A DNA stretch of 64,000 bases from Hymenobacter daecheongensis DSM 21074 (GCF_900141805.1 NZ_FQYN01000006.1:62001-126000), one strand, 5' to 3'. Positions 16,656-26,456 are shown, counted from the stretch's first letter. Numbers and translations: made by a program. Notes: generated by a model from the letters alone, not told the origin.

Positions 16656-18038
16656 ATGCCTGCTTCTTCCGCTGCCCCTTTCACCTCGCCCGAGCCGCTC
16701 ACCATTATGGGAGCCGGGCTGGTTGGCTCGCTTCTGTCGCTCTACTTGGCCCGGCGCGGACACGAGGTGACGGTATATGAGCGCCGCGCCGACCCGCGCA
16801 AAGCCGGCCCGGTGGAGGGGCGCTCCATCAACCTGGCCCTCTCGGACCGCGGCTGGCGGGCGCTGGAAGGCGTGGGCGTAGGCGACGAAATCCGGCGCGT
16901 GGCCATTCCGATGTATCGCCGCGTGATGCACGACGCGCACGGCAATCTGAGCTTTCAGCCCTACGGCCAAGATCAGCAGGCCATCTATTCCGTGTCGCGG
17001 GCCGGGCTGAACCGTACGCTGCTGGATCTGGCCGAGGCCAACCCGCGCATTCAGCTGCGCTTCGATCAGCAGTGCCTGGGCGTAGATCTGCGGGAGCGCA
17101 CGCTGGCGCTGCGCGATGCCGGCACGGGCGAGCAGCACACGCAGCCGTTTCGCCGCCTCTTCGGCACCGATGGCGCGTATTCGGCCGTGCGGGCCGCCCT
17201 GCAGCGCACCGACCGGTTCAATTATTCGCAGAGCTACCTCGAATACGGCTACAAGGAATTGAACATAGAGGCCGGCCCCGGCGGCGAGTGGCGGCTGGAG
17301 AAAAACGCGCTCCACATCTGGCCCCGCGGCCAGTATATGATGATTGCGCTGCCCAACCTCGACGGTTCTTTCAACTGCACCTTGTTTTTCCCCTACGAAG
17401 GTCTGCACTCCTTCGCCGCGCTCCAGACCCCGGCGCAAGTGCAGGCGTTCTTCGAGGAAGTGTTTCCGGACGTGGTGCCGCTGATGCCCGAGCTGCAGCA
17501 GGAGTTTTTCCAGAACCCGGTGGGCTCACTGGTCACGGTGCGCTGCTTCCCGTGGGCGTTCGATGATGATGTGGTGCTGCTCGGCGACGCTTCCCACGCC
17601 ATCGTGCCCTTCTACGGGCAGGGCATGAATGCCGGCTTTGAGGACTGTACCGTACTGAACGAGCTGCTGGAGCAGCACGGCCCGGACTGGGCCGTCATCT
17701 TCGACCAGTTTCAGCGCCAGCGCAAGCCCAATGCCGATGCCATGGCCGAGCTGGCCGTGTACAACTTCGAGGAGATGCGCGACCGGGTGGCCGATCCGCG
17801 CTTTCTGCTGCAGAAGAAAATCGAGAGCAAGCTCTCGGCCCAGTATCCCGGCCAGTGGCTTTCGCTCTATTCGCAGGTCACTTTTTCGCACACGCCCTAC
17901 GCCGAAGCCTGGCAGAACGGCCAGCGTCAGGAGCAGATTATGCGCCGCCTGATGCCCCACATCCAGACCGAAGCCGACTTCGACCGCGCCGACGTGCAGG
18001 CGCTGATCAAGTCTGAAATGTTAAGTGTTGAGTTTTAG
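16656..18038 (+). CDS. kmo: Kynurenine 3-monooxygenase
   Basis: 460 residues, the usual size. It is an FAD-dependent aromatic hydroxylase that converts kynurenine to 3-hydroxykynurenine with NADPH and O2. The FAD motif GAGLVGSLLSLYLARRG is at about residues 19-35. The second FAD motif is GDASHAIVPFYGQGMNAGFE near residue 310. I chose ATG 16656 because it sits 18 residues before the FAD motif and 41 nt after a TACTTTCG box; the frame is open upstream but that part is not family-like. The last codons and the stop lie in the left arm of a repeat hairpin. It is separated from the other kynurenine genes by the TonB receptor but supplies kynureninase with its preferred substrate. Confidence 0.95.
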   Translation: MPASSAAPFTSPEPLTIMGAGLVGSLLSLYLARRGHEVTVYERRADPRKAGPVEGRSINLALSDRGWRALEGVGVGDEIRRVAIPMYRRVMHDAHGNLSFQPYGQDQQAIYSVSRAGLNRTLLDLAEANPRIQLRFDQQCLGVDLRERTLALRDAGTGEQHTQPFRRLFGTDGAYSAVRAALQRTDRFNYSQSYLEYGYKELNIEAGPGGEWRLEKNALHIWPRGQYMMIALPNLDGSFNCTLFFPYEGLHSFAALQTPAQVQAFFEEVFPDVVPLMPELQQEFFQNPVGSLVTVRCFPWAFDDDVVLLGDASHAIVPFYGQGMNAGFEDCTVLNELLEQHGPDWAVIFDQFQRQRKPNADAMAELAVYNFEEMRDRVADPRFLLQKKIESKLSAQYPGQWLSLYSQVTFSHTPYAEAWQNGQRQEQIMRRLMPHIQTEADFDRADVQALIKSEMLSVEF

Positions 18039-18106
18039 GGTTAGGTGTTAGAAGTCGTTCTAACGAACCCAACATTTAAAACTTAACACTCAACCCTATT
18101 CCTAAT
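18014..18106. repeat. Inverted word-repeat hairpin between convergent genes (TTGAGTG type)
   Basis: The left arm is made of degenerate 7-nt words (TTAAGTG, TTGAGTT and similar) and the right arm is its inverted imperfect copy. It supplies the stop codons of both convergent genes: kmo ends SVEF-stop and the membrane protein ends SVKF-stop, encoded by the same word on opposite strands. Confidence 0.75.
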
Positions 18107-18702
18107 ACTACGCCGGCCCCCAGCCCCAGGCCGGCCCAGGCCTGCGCGGGCGTGTGGGCATCCAGGGCCAGGCGGGCGCTGAGCACCGCGCCTGCCAGCA
18201 GCACCGTGCCCAGCAGCCACCCCAGCAGCGCGGAGCCGGGCGGGCCGCTCAGGTAGAGCAGCAGCAGCAGCCCGGCCGCGCCGCCCACACCCACGCCGTG
18301 GGCACTTATTTTCCAGCTCAGCGAAATCAGGAACGTCAGCAGCACGGCCAGCGCCATGCCAACCATCATCTGCCCCAGCAAAGCATCGAACAAAGCGTGC
18401 TGGGTGAGTACGGTGGCGGCCATGCCAAAGCTGAGGGCCGCCAGCAGCAGCGGCAGCGGCCGCTGGGCCCGCTCGCGCAGCAGCAGCGAGTCCAGCTGCC
18501 CGAACCAGTACAGCACACCCGTACCCAGCGCCGGCAGCACAAACGTGAATACGAACACCACACCCAGCACCAGCCAACGACTGGGTAGTGAGGGCGTTAG
18601 AATGCTTTGGGGCACCTGGTAGCACACCACATAAAACAGATAGGAGGGCAGCAGAAGTGGATGAAATAAGGCAGATAAGATGCTGCTAATCAGTTTGTTC
18701 AA
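18076..18702 (-). CDS. PAP2-like membrane phosphatase family protein
   Basis: 208 residues with about six membrane helices. RERAQRP matches the first phosphatase motif, SAHG the second, and ARLALDAHTPAQAWAG the R..(x)..H third motif. This gives a reduced PAP2/PgpB-type layout often seen in Bacteroidota, where it may act on undecaprenyl or phosphatidyl phosphates. The start is uncertain: I used TTG at 18702, 27 nt after a TACTTTAG box (18736-18729). The frame is open up to 18951 but that would overlap the divergent gene. Confidence 0.6.
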   Translation of the reverse strand: MNKLISSILSALFHPLLLPSYLFYVVCYQVPQSILTPSLPSRWLVLGVVFVFTFVLPALGTGVLYWFGQLDSLLLRERAQRPLPLLLAALSFGMAATVLTQHALFDALLGQMMVGMALAVLLTFLISLSWKISAHGVGVGGAAGLLLLLYLSGPPGSALLGWLLGTVLLAGAVLSARLALDAHTPAQAWAGLGLGAGVVLGIGLSVKF

Positions 18703-18842
18703 GGTATTGTTGCGCGTAAGGGCACCGGCTAAAGTAAGGCATAAAGGGATAGAAGCCCTATATTTAATCACCAATTCAGTCAACCTTTTGGTCGGCTGGA
18801 GGTGTTGTGCGTGCAATCTTCCACCAAAAATATTATTGCTTA

Positions 18843-21491
18843 GTGAAAACTTCTTCTCGATTCCGACAGTGGGGTACCCTACTGTTGCTGGGTGGCGCGG
18901 CCACCGTGGGTGGTGCGCTAGTACTGCAAAAAGGGGATTTAACGCCCGCATTCTATGTCGCCGCTGAGCGGAATGAGACGGAAGAAGAGGACGAAGACCG
19001 CGCCGACCGGCCCGACCTGGCTATGGAGCAGGAATTTGAACTTACCCGCGACCCCCAGACCGGCACCGTGCCCCGCGAGCGGCTCGTAACGGCCCAGGCC
19101 TACGCCCAGCGCCTCATCAATGAGCGGGCCGCCAGCCGGTTAGCGGCCGGCAGCCTCGCTCAGACCACCTGGACCGAGCGCGGCCCCGTGAACGTGGCCG
19201 GCCGCATCCGGGCCCTGGTAGTGGACCCGGCCGATGCCAGCGGCAACACGCTGTGGGCGGGCGCTGCCGGCGGCGGCCTCTGGAAAACCACCAACGCCAC
19301 GGCCGCCTCGCCCACCTGGACGACCGTCGACAATTTCTTTTCCACGCTGGCCGTCACGGCCATTGCCTTCGACCCGCGCGACTCCAACACCATGTACTTC
19401 GGGACGGGCGAAGGCTTCTTCAATGCCGATGCTGCCCGCGGCTTGGGCATCTGGAAATCGACCAACCACGGCGCTACCTGGACGCAGCTGCCCGCCACGG
19501 CCGTTGGCACTACGTTTCACTACGTGACCAAGCTGGTGGTGCACCCCGTAAGCGGCGACGTGTATGCGGGCACCCGCTCGGGTCTGCAGCGCAGCACCAC
19601 CGGCGGCACTTCCTGGACTACCGTGCTGGGCGCGGGCGTGGGCGCCACCTCCAGCCGCATTGCTGATGTGGAGCTGGGAGCCGACAATACGTTCTACGTT
19701 TCTGCTGGCTTGGGTGAGCAGGACGGCATCTACCGCTCCACCACGGGCGCTGCCAACAGCTGGACCAAGCTGAACACGTTGCCTACCTCGGGCCTGCCCA
19801 CCACCGGCTACCGGCGCATCGAGCTGGCCTGCGCCCCCTCCGATGCCAACCGCGTGTACGCCATCTTCGAAAACAGCAGCAACGCGCAGGTGCTTGGCCT
19901 ATACCGCTCCAACGACGGCGGCACCACCTGGACCACCATGAGCCTGCCCGGCGGCACCACCACGGCCCTGGCCAGCTCCCAGGCCTGGTACGATCTGGCC
20001 GCGGCCGTATCGCCCACCAACCCCGATCAGCTGTACGTGGCCGGCCTCGATATTTTCCGTACGCTGGCGGCTAACACTGACCCCGTGGTGTGGCAGAAAG
20101 TATCGGTGTGGAGCACTACTCCCGGCTCCAGCAACTTCGTCCACGCGGATCATCACGTCATTACGTTTGCTTCGGCGGATGGCAACCACGCCTATTTCGG
20201 CAATGATGGCGGCGTTTTCATTTCGACCAATGCCATGAGCACGACGCTGGCACCCATCTTCAGCCAGCGCAACAATGGGCTGAACGTGACGCAGTTCTAC
20301 GCCTTGGCAGTGCACCCCACCAACGTGAACTACTTTCTGGCCGGCGCGCAGGACAATGGCACCCAGAAATATACCACTGCCGGCCTGAACACTACCACCA
20401 CCGCCACCGGCGGCGATGGGGCGTTCTGCTTCATTGATGAGGATGAGCCGCAGTACCAGTTCTCGTCCTATGTATATGCTCAGTATCGGCGCTCCGTCAA
20501 TGGTGGGGCTTCGTTCAGCACCATGAACATCAGCGGCACGGAAGGCTCGTTCATCAACCCGACCGACTACGACAGCCAGACCAACACGCTGTATGCCAGC
20601 TACTCGCCCGGACAACTGCTGCGCTGGCCGGATGCCACTACCGCCGCCGCCTCGGCCTTCAATACCATTCCCCTCTCGCCGGGCTCGGTTTCGAGCCGCG
20701 TTACGCACGTAACGGTGTCGCCGAACAGCACTGGTCGGGGCCGGGTTTTCGTGGGCACCAATGGGGGCCGCGTTATCCGCATAGACGATGCCGCTGGTGC
20801 TACGCCGGTGCTGACGGACATTCGTCTGGGCACGGGCTCGGTTTCGTGCGTGGCCGTGGAGACGGGCAACGACAACCACCTGCTGGTCACGTATTCCAAC
20901 TATGGCGTAGTGAGCGTGTGGGAAACCACCGACGGCGGCACCACCTGGCGCAGCGTGGAAGGCAACCTACCCGATATGCCCGTGCGCTGGGCCATGTTTG
21001 ACCCCGCCAACAGCCAGCGGGCCTTGCTGGCTACTGAGCTGGGCATCTGGGCTACGGATGACCTTTCGGCGCCTGCCACCACCTGGTTCCCAGCCAGTCT
21101 GGGCATGGCCAACGTGCGGGTGAGCATGCTGCGGATGCGCAAATCGGACAAGCAGATTGCCGCCGCCACCCACGGTCGGGGCCTGTTCACTTCCGACGTA
21201 TTCACCCCAACGGCTTCCAAATCGGGTATTTCCATTAGCGACAAGCTGCTCAACGGTGTGTACCCAAATCCCTTCGGGCAGCAGTTGAACGTGGAGTTTC
21301 AGCTCCCCGTCACGGGCGAAGTCGCCTTCACGCTCATCGATACGCAGGGGCGCAAAGTGCTGAGCACTACGCGCCGGGTGGCGGGCCGGCAGGTGGCCGT
21401 GCCGACTCCGGCTGGCTTGGCGGCCGGTGTGTATCTGCTCACGGTGCGGGCCGGCAACGAAACGGCCACGCGCCGCGTGGTACACCGCTAA
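18843..21491 (+). CDS. Secreted beta-propeller (Asp-box) protein with T9SS sorting domain (copy 1)
   Basis: 882 residues. It opens with an N-terminal signal or anchor segment (GTLLLLGGAATVGG) and an acidic stretch. Then follows a long beta-propeller region with several Asp-box repeats (STNHGATW, STTGGTSW, SNDGGTTW, TTDGGTTW), as in sialidase/VPS10-like folds. The last 80 residues, starting GVYPNPFGQQLNVEF and ending in a GVYLLTVRAG strand, are a type A C-terminal sorting domain for type IX secretion, so it should reach the cell surface or medium. The GTG at 18843 begins directly before the signal; a GTG 12 codons upstream is the alternative. It is paralogous to the next gene. Confidence 0.85.
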   Translation: MKTSSRFRQWGTLLLLGGAATVGGALVLQKGDLTPAFYVAAERNETEEEDEDRADRPDLAMEQEFELTRDPQTGTVPRERLVTAQAYAQRLINERAASRLAAGSLAQTTWTERGPVNVAGRIRALVVDPADASGNTLWAGAAGGGLWKTTNATAASPTWTTVDNFFSTLAVTAIAFDPRDSNTMYFGTGEGFFNADAARGLGIWKSTNHGATWTQLPATAVGTTFHYVTKLVVHPVSGDVYAGTRSGLQRSTTGGTSWTTVLGAGVGATSSRIADVELGADNTFYVSAGLGEQDGIYRSTTGAANSWTKLNTLPTSGLPTTGYRRIELACAPSDANRVYAIFENSSNAQVLGLYRSNDGGTTWTTMSLPGGTTTALASSQAWYDLAAAVSPTNPDQLYVAGLDIFRTLAANTDPVVWQKVSVWSTTPGSSNFVHADHHVITFASADGNHAYFGNDGGVFISTNAMSTTLAPIFSQRNNGLNVTQFYALAVHPTNVNYFLAGAQDNGTQKYTTAGLNTTTTATGGDGAFCFIDEDEPQYQFSSYVYAQYRRSVNGGASFSTMNISGTEGSFINPTDYDSQTNTLYASYSPGQLLRWPDATTAAASAFNTIPLSPGSVSSRVTHVTVSPNSTGRGRVFVGTNGGRVIRIDDAAGATPVLTDIRLGTGSVSCVAVETGNDNHLLVTYSNYGVVSVWETTDGGTTWRSVEGNLPDMPVRWAMFDPANSQRALLATELGIWATDDLSAPATTWFPASLGMANVRVSMLRMRKSDKQIAAATHGRGLFTSDVFTPTASKSGISISDKLLNGVYPNPFGQQLNVEFQLPVTGEVAFTLIDTQGRKVLSTTRRVAGRQVAVPTPAGLAAGVYLLTVRAGNETATRRVVHR

Positions 21492-21528
21492 AAGCTGCCG
21501 GAGTTTCCGGCAACCGCCAGAATTTAAG

Positions 21529-21560
21529 AGTGCCAGGGCCGACGCTCTGGCACTTTTTTT
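21529..21560 (+). terminator. Intrinsic terminator
   Basis: An 11-bp stem with one G-T pair (21529-21539 with 21544-21554) is followed by seven T. It separates the two propeller genes, so each probably has its own transcript. Confidence 0.85.
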
Positions 21561-21612
21561 ATTTTTAATATTTATTAAACAATATTTAAAATGACTTTTA
21601 TTACATTGTGCT

Positions 21613-24600
21613 ATGAAGATATTTACTGGTGCTTTGAAGCCGCTGGTTGTGCTAGCCGGCTGGGCGGTGCTTGCCGCAAGTGGTAGTCTGGTCTGGAAGG
21701 CCGCCCCGACAGTGCCGCCGCGCTTAGTCCGGTTGCAGGAGCGCGAAAGAGAGCGGGAAGAAGCGGAGCGCCGCCCCGACCGCCCCGATCTGGTGCAGCA
21801 GCAGGAAGTGGCCCTCACCCGCGACCCGCAGACCGGCACCGTACCCCGTGAGCGGCTGCTGGTGGCCAAAGCCCAGATTGAGCAGCTACTACTAGCGCGG
21901 GCCAGCCAGCGCCCCGCCGCCTCTAGCCTGAGCAACGCCAACTGGACCGAAAAAGGCCCCAACAACATCGGGGGCCGCCTCCGGGCGCTGCTGCCCGACC
22001 CCGCCGATGCTACCGGCAATATCGTATGGGCCGGCTCGGTGGGCGGCGGCCTCTGGAAAACTACCAACGCCGCCAGCGCCGCCCCTACCTGGACGCAGGT
22101 GAACGATGCCTTCGGCAGTCTGGCCGTAACGGCTCTGGCTGCCGACCCCGAAAGCCCCGATATTATGTACTTCGGCACGGGCGAGGGCTTCTACAACATG
22201 GATGCCGTGCAGGGGCTGGGTATCTGGAAGTCTGTGAATCATGGGGTTAGCTGGACGCATCTGGCCGCCACCAACAACAGTAATTTCTACTACGTGCAGC
22301 GCCTGACGGTGGCTCCCAACGGTCACCTCTACGCCGCTACCCGCAGCGGCCTCTGGCGCAGCACCAACAAAGGGGTAGCCTGGACCCAGGTGCTGGGCAC
22401 CGGCAACGGCTCTGTGGTGAATGATTTCGGGGATGTGAAAGCCGCCGCCAATGGCACGCTGTATGCGGCGGCGGGGCTGGTTTTCTCGCCCAATGATGGT
22501 ATCTACCGCTCTACCAACAACGGCAACAGCTGGACCCGGCTGAATACGCTGCCCGGCTCCGGTCTGCCCACCTCGGGCTTCGAGCGAATAGAGCTGGCCT
22601 GCGCGCCCAGTGATGCCAACCGGGTGTACGCCATTTTTCAGAGCAGCTCCACCCGCGGTCTGCTGGACATCTACCGCTCTACCAACGGCGGCAACAGCTG
22701 GCAGGCCCTGCCCAAACCCGACGATGCCGACCCGGACATCACGGCTGCCGACTTCACCCGCGGCCAGGGCTGGTACGACCTGCTCCTGACCGTGTCGCCC
22801 ACAGACCCCAATACGGTGTTTGTGGGAGGGGTTGACCTGTTCAAAACCTCGAATGCCGGTGCCACCGATGCCGCTACCGTGAGTTGGCGGCAGCTAAGCC
22901 ACTGGTATGCCGGCTATGGCTTTCAGTTTGTGCACGCCGACCACCACACAATGGTGTTTGCGCCGGGCTCGGGCACGCGGGCCTATTTTGGCAACGACGG
23001 CGGCTTTGCCACCACCAGCAACGCCACGGCCGTCACGCCTACCATCACACACCGCAACAGCGGCCTGAACGTGACGCAGTTCTTCTCGGTGGCCATGCAC
23101 CCCACCAACGTGAACTACTTTCTGGCCGGGGCGCAGGACAATGGCACCCAGCAGCTTGGACCGTTGGGCGGTCTTGCCAGCCGCGACATCAACGGCGGCG
23201 ACGGCGCGTTTTGCTTCATCGATGAGGACGAGCCGCAGTTTCAGTTTGCCACCTACGTGCGCAGCAATATCTACCGCTCCTCCACCGGCGGCAACGACGT
23301 GACTAACGGCTATTTCTTTCCCGAAACCATCTCGCAGGACAACGGCGGCTCGTTCATCAACCCGATGGAATACGACAGCAAATTCAACGTGCTGTATTTC
23401 GCCTACGGCAACAACCAGCTGCGGCGCTGTATTCGGGCTACCGGCCCCATCGGCAATGCCACGCTGGGGCCAGCCCTGAGTACCATTGCGCTGCCCGCCG
23501 GCTCGGGTGTCGTCACGCACGTATGTATGTCGCCTAATGTCGATAACCGGGTGTATGTGGGTACGGATGCGGGCCGCGTCATCCGCATCGACAATGCCAC
23601 CGGGGCCTCCCCCACGGTCAGTACGCTGTACTCCGATGCCTTCAGCGTATCCGTGTCGTGCGTGGCCGTGGAGCGCGGCACGGCCACGCCCAACCCCGAT
23701 CAGCACCTGCTCCTGACGCTGGCCAACTACGGCGCGGCCGTGGTGAACGTGCGGCAGAGCGTGAACGGCGGCAGCACCTGGACCGCGGCCGAGGGCAACA
23801 TTCCGGATATGCCCGTGCGCTGGGCGATGTTCGATCCGGCGGGCGGCACCCGCGCCATGCTGGCTACCGAGTTGGGCACCTGGACCACCGACGACCTGGC
23901 AGCCACGCCCGTGGTGTGGGCACCTGCCAACACCAACCTAGCCAATGTGCGCGTGGACATGCTGCGCCTGCGCAAAGTGGATAAAAGCGTGGTGGCCGCT
24001 ACTCACGGGCGCGGGCTGTTTACGTCCAACATCTTCGCCATAGCGCCGCTACCGGTGCAGCTGGTGGCCTTCACGGGCCGCGCCACCGAGCAGGGCGTAG
24101 CCCTGAGCTGGCGCACGGCCAGCGAGCTGAATGCCAGTAGCTTTGAGGTAGAGCGCTCCGCCAATGGGCGGGATTTTGGCCGGCTGGCCAGCGTGAAGGC
24201 GGCCGGCACCAGCACTACCACCCGCAGCTATGCCTATACCGATGGCACCGCCGGCCCCGGCCGTCACAGCTACCGCCTGCACCAGCTCGACCTCGACGGC
24301 ACCGCCGCCTACTCGCCCGTGGTGACGGTAGAAATCAAGGAGGCACCCGCTCCCTTGTTTAGCAGCGCCTACCCCAATCCATTCGACCAAAAGCTGACCC
24401 TGCAGCTGCCGCAGCCCATTGGGGCGGGGTTCACGGCCACACTCACCGACGCGCGGGGCCGCACGGCTTTCAGCACCGCGCTACGGGGCGAGGGCCGCCA
24501 GCTGCCGCTGGCCGTGCCGGCGCGGCTGGCCTCAGGCACTTATCTGCTCACGGTGCGCGGCGCGGGCCGCCAGACCACCCAGCGCGTGCAGCGCCGCTAG
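21613..24600 (+). CDS. Secreted beta-propeller (Asp-box) protein with T9SS sorting domain (copy 2)
   Basis: 995 residues. Domain order matches the upstream paralog: signal segment (ALKPLVVLAGWAVLAAS), charged linker, then Asp-box propeller repeats (SVNHGVSW, STNKGVAW, STNNGNSW, STNGGNSW, SVNGGSTW). It has an extra fibronectin-like segment of about 90 residues near 810-900 (LSWRTASELNASSFEVER) that copy 1 lacks. It ends in a T9SS type A sorting domain starting SSAYPNPFDQKLTLQL. A surface or extracellular binding or hydrolytic role is likely, but no catalytic set is identifiable. Confidence 0.85.
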   Translation: MKIFTGALKPLVVLAGWAVLAASGSLVWKAAPTVPPRLVRLQEREREREEAERRPDRPDLVQQQEVALTRDPQTGTVPRERLLVAKAQIEQLLLARASQRPAASSLSNANWTEKGPNNIGGRLRALLPDPADATGNIVWAGSVGGGLWKTTNAASAAPTWTQVNDAFGSLAVTALAADPESPDIMYFGTGEGFYNMDAVQGLGIWKSVNHGVSWTHLAATNNSNFYYVQRLTVAPNGHLYAATRSGLWRSTNKGVAWTQVLGTGNGSVVNDFGDVKAAANGTLYAAAGLVFSPNDGIYRSTNNGNSWTRLNTLPGSGLPTSGFERIELACAPSDANRVYAIFQSSSTRGLLDIYRSTNGGNSWQALPKPDDADPDITAADFTRGQGWYDLLLTVSPTDPNTVFVGGVDLFKTSNAGATDAATVSWRQLSHWYAGYGFQFVHADHHTMVFAPGSGTRAYFGNDGGFATTSNATAVTPTITHRNSGLNVTQFFSVAMHPTNVNYFLAGAQDNGTQQLGPLGGLASRDINGGDGAFCFIDEDEPQFQFATYVRSNIYRSSTGGNDVTNGYFFPETISQDNGGSFINPMEYDSKFNVLYFAYGNNQLRRCIRATGPIGNATLGPALSTIALPAGSGVVTHVCMSPNVDNRVYVGTDAGRVIRIDNATGASPTVSTLYSDAFSVSVSCVAVERGTATPNPDQHLLLTLANYGAAVVNVRQSVNGGSTWTAAEGNIPDMPVRWAMFDPAGGTRAMLATELGTWTTDDLAATPVVWAPANTNLANVRVDMLRLRKVDKSVVAATHGRGLFTSNIFAIAPLPVQLVAFTGRATEQGVALSWRTASELNASSFEVERSANGRDFGRLASVKAAGTSTTTRSYAYTDGTAGPGRHSYRLHQLDLDGTAAYSPVVTVEIKEAPAPLFSSAYPNPFDQKLTLQLPQPIGAGFTATLTDARGRTAFSTALRGEGRQLPLAVPARLASGTYLLTVRGAGRQTTQRVQRR

Positions 24601-24616
24601 CTGCAAAACGCTCAAA

Positions 24617-24660
24617 CACCAAAAAGCCCGTCGGATGCGCATCCGATGGGCTTTTTGGTG
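24617..24660. terminator. Bidirectional intrinsic terminator
   Basis: A 20-bp stem with one G-T pair (24617-24636 with 24641-24660) and A/T tracts inside both arms lies between the convergent propeller and rpoN genes. Confidence 0.9.
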
Positions 24661-24680
24661 TGAGGCATACATTTATTCGC

Positions 24681-26261
24681 CTATAACTCTTTGCGTAGCC
24701 GAGCCACCGGAATATTCAGCTGCTCGCGGTACTTAGCCACGGTGCGGCGCGCAATGTTGTAGCCGCGGGCATTGAGCATTTTCTCCAGCTTGTCGTCGCT
24801 CAGCGGGCGGCCCTTGCTTTCGCCCTCAATTATTTCCTTCAGAATGTGCTTCACCTCGCGGGAGCTGGCATCCTCGCCCGAGTCGGTGGCAATGCCCTCG
24901 GAGAAGAAGTATTTCAGCGGGTAGATGCCGAATTCCGTCTGCACCGATTTGGAGTTGGCCACCCGGCTCACGGTGCTGATGTCCATACCGATTTCGGTGG
25001 CTATGTCCTTCAGAATCATGGGCCGGAGCTTGCTTTCGTCGCCTTCCAGAAAGAACTCGTGCTGGTAGCGCACGATGGAATCCATGGTGCGCAGCAGCGT
25101 TTGCTGGCGCTGCTTGATGGCATCGATAAACCAGCGGGCCGAGTCGAGCTTCTGCTTGACGAAGGTGACGGCCTCTTTCATCTTCTTGTCCTTCTTGGCC
25201 GCCTTGTCGTAGGCCTGAAACATCTCGGTGTAGGCCGGGGCCACGCGCAGGTCGGGGGCGTTGCGCGAGTTCAGCGTGAGGTTGAACTGGCCGTTGTCGG
25301 TGGTCAGAATGAAGTCGGGGATGATATACTGCACCTTGCCCAGGCCCACCGGGCCGGTGCCGCCAGGCTTGGGATTGAGCTTGAGAATCAGGGCAATGGC
25401 TTCTTTTAGCTCATCGTCTTCCAGATCCAGCTTCTGCTGAATGCGCTGGTAGTGCTTCTTGGTAAACTCGTCGAAGGTTTCGCTCAGAATCCGCTCGGCG
25501 TGCTCGGTCACTTCGTCCTGGGGGCGGCGCTCCAGCTGGAGCAGCAGGCACTCCTGCAGGTCGCGGGCAGCAATGCCGGGCGGGTCGAAGCTCTGCACCA
25601 GATGCAGTACACCCTCAATCTCGGCTTCTTCGGCCTCAATATTCTGCGAAAAAGCCAGGTCGTTGGCAATGGCCGACAAATCGCGCCGGATGTAGCCGTC
25701 GTTGTCGATGGAGCCGATAAGCTGGCGGCCGATGGCTTCCTGCTTCTCGTCCAGATCGGCAAAGCCCAGCTGGTCCATCAGGGCATCAATGAGCGAGCCG
25801 CCGGTGTCGGCCAGGGGCATTTCCCGGTCGTCTTCGGGCTCACCGGGGCCGTCGCCCTGCATTTTGTAGCCCGCTATTTCGTCGTCGTTCAGGTAGTCGC
25901 CCAGGTCCAGCTCCTCGTTGTCCTTGGTGGTTTCGGCGGGCTCTTCTTTGGCAGGCAGCTCTATTTCGGGCTGTTCTTCGGCACCTTCGCTGAAGTCCTC
26001 GTCCAGGGTATTGTCGTCGCTGTCGAACTCCGAATCGGGGTCGTCGAAGTCATCGGAGTCGTCCGAATCATCGTCGCGCTCCTGGTCTTCCAGCTCATCG
26101 TCGGTGTTTTCGTCGCCTTCTTCCAGCGCCGGATTTACTTCCAGCTCTTCTTTAATGCGCGTTTCCAGCTCTGCCGTCGGAATTTGCAGCAGCTTGATGA
26201 ATTGTATCTGTTGGGGAGACAACTTCTGCGAGAGAAGCTGCTTCATGTCAAGTCGTTGCAT
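24681..26261 (-). CDS. rpoN: RNA polymerase sigma-54 factor
   Basis: 526 residues. The N-terminal activator-interaction region is Gln/Leu-rich (SQKLSPQQIQFIKLLQ, residues 9-24). A very acidic linker of about 100 residues follows (45-150). Then come the core-binding domain, the helix-turn-helix region (MDISTVSRVANSK) and the RpoN box ARRTVAKYRE near the C-terminus. The factor would direct transcription from -24/-12 promoters with an enhancer-binding ATPase, which is not encoded nearby. The long Asp/Glu linker is typical for Bacteroidota. Confidence 0.95.
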   Translation of the reverse strand: MQRLDMKQLLSQKLSPQQIQFIKLLQIPTAELETRIKEELEVNPALEEGDENTDDELEDQERDDDSDDSDDFDDPDSEFDSDDNTLDEDFSEGAEEQPEIELPAKEEPAETTKDNEELDLGDYLNDDEIAGYKMQGDGPGEPEDDREMPLADTGGSLIDALMDQLGFADLDEKQEAIGRQLIGSIDNDGYIRRDLSAIANDLAFSQNIEAEEAEIEGVLHLVQSFDPPGIAARDLQECLLLQLERRPQDEVTEHAERILSETFDEFTKKHYQRIQQKLDLEDDELKEAIALILKLNPKPGGTGPVGLGKVQYIIPDFILTTDNGQFNLTLNSRNAPDLRVAPAYTEMFQAYDKAAKKDKKMKEAVTFVKQKLDSARWFIDAIKQRQQTLLRTMDSIVRYQHEFFLEGDESKLRPMILKDIATEIGMDISTVSRVANSKSVQTEFGIYPLKYFFSEGIATDSGEDASSREVKHILKEIIEGESKGRPLSDDKLEKMLNARGYNIARRTVAKYREQLNIPVARLRKEL

Positions 26262-26456
26262 ACTTAGAAATGCGTGTAACCCTACCGGAAAACGGAAAGG
26301 GCTCTACTTCAAAGATAGAGATTTCTGTACTTGAGTTGAGGTGAAAAAGTTGAAACTAAATACGGGCCTTGGCTGCCAAAACGCCTGGTTGTCGGCCGCA
26401 AACAAAACAATCCGGCCAGTTTCGGGCCAACTGATTTCAGCGCTAGCCAAAACCTC

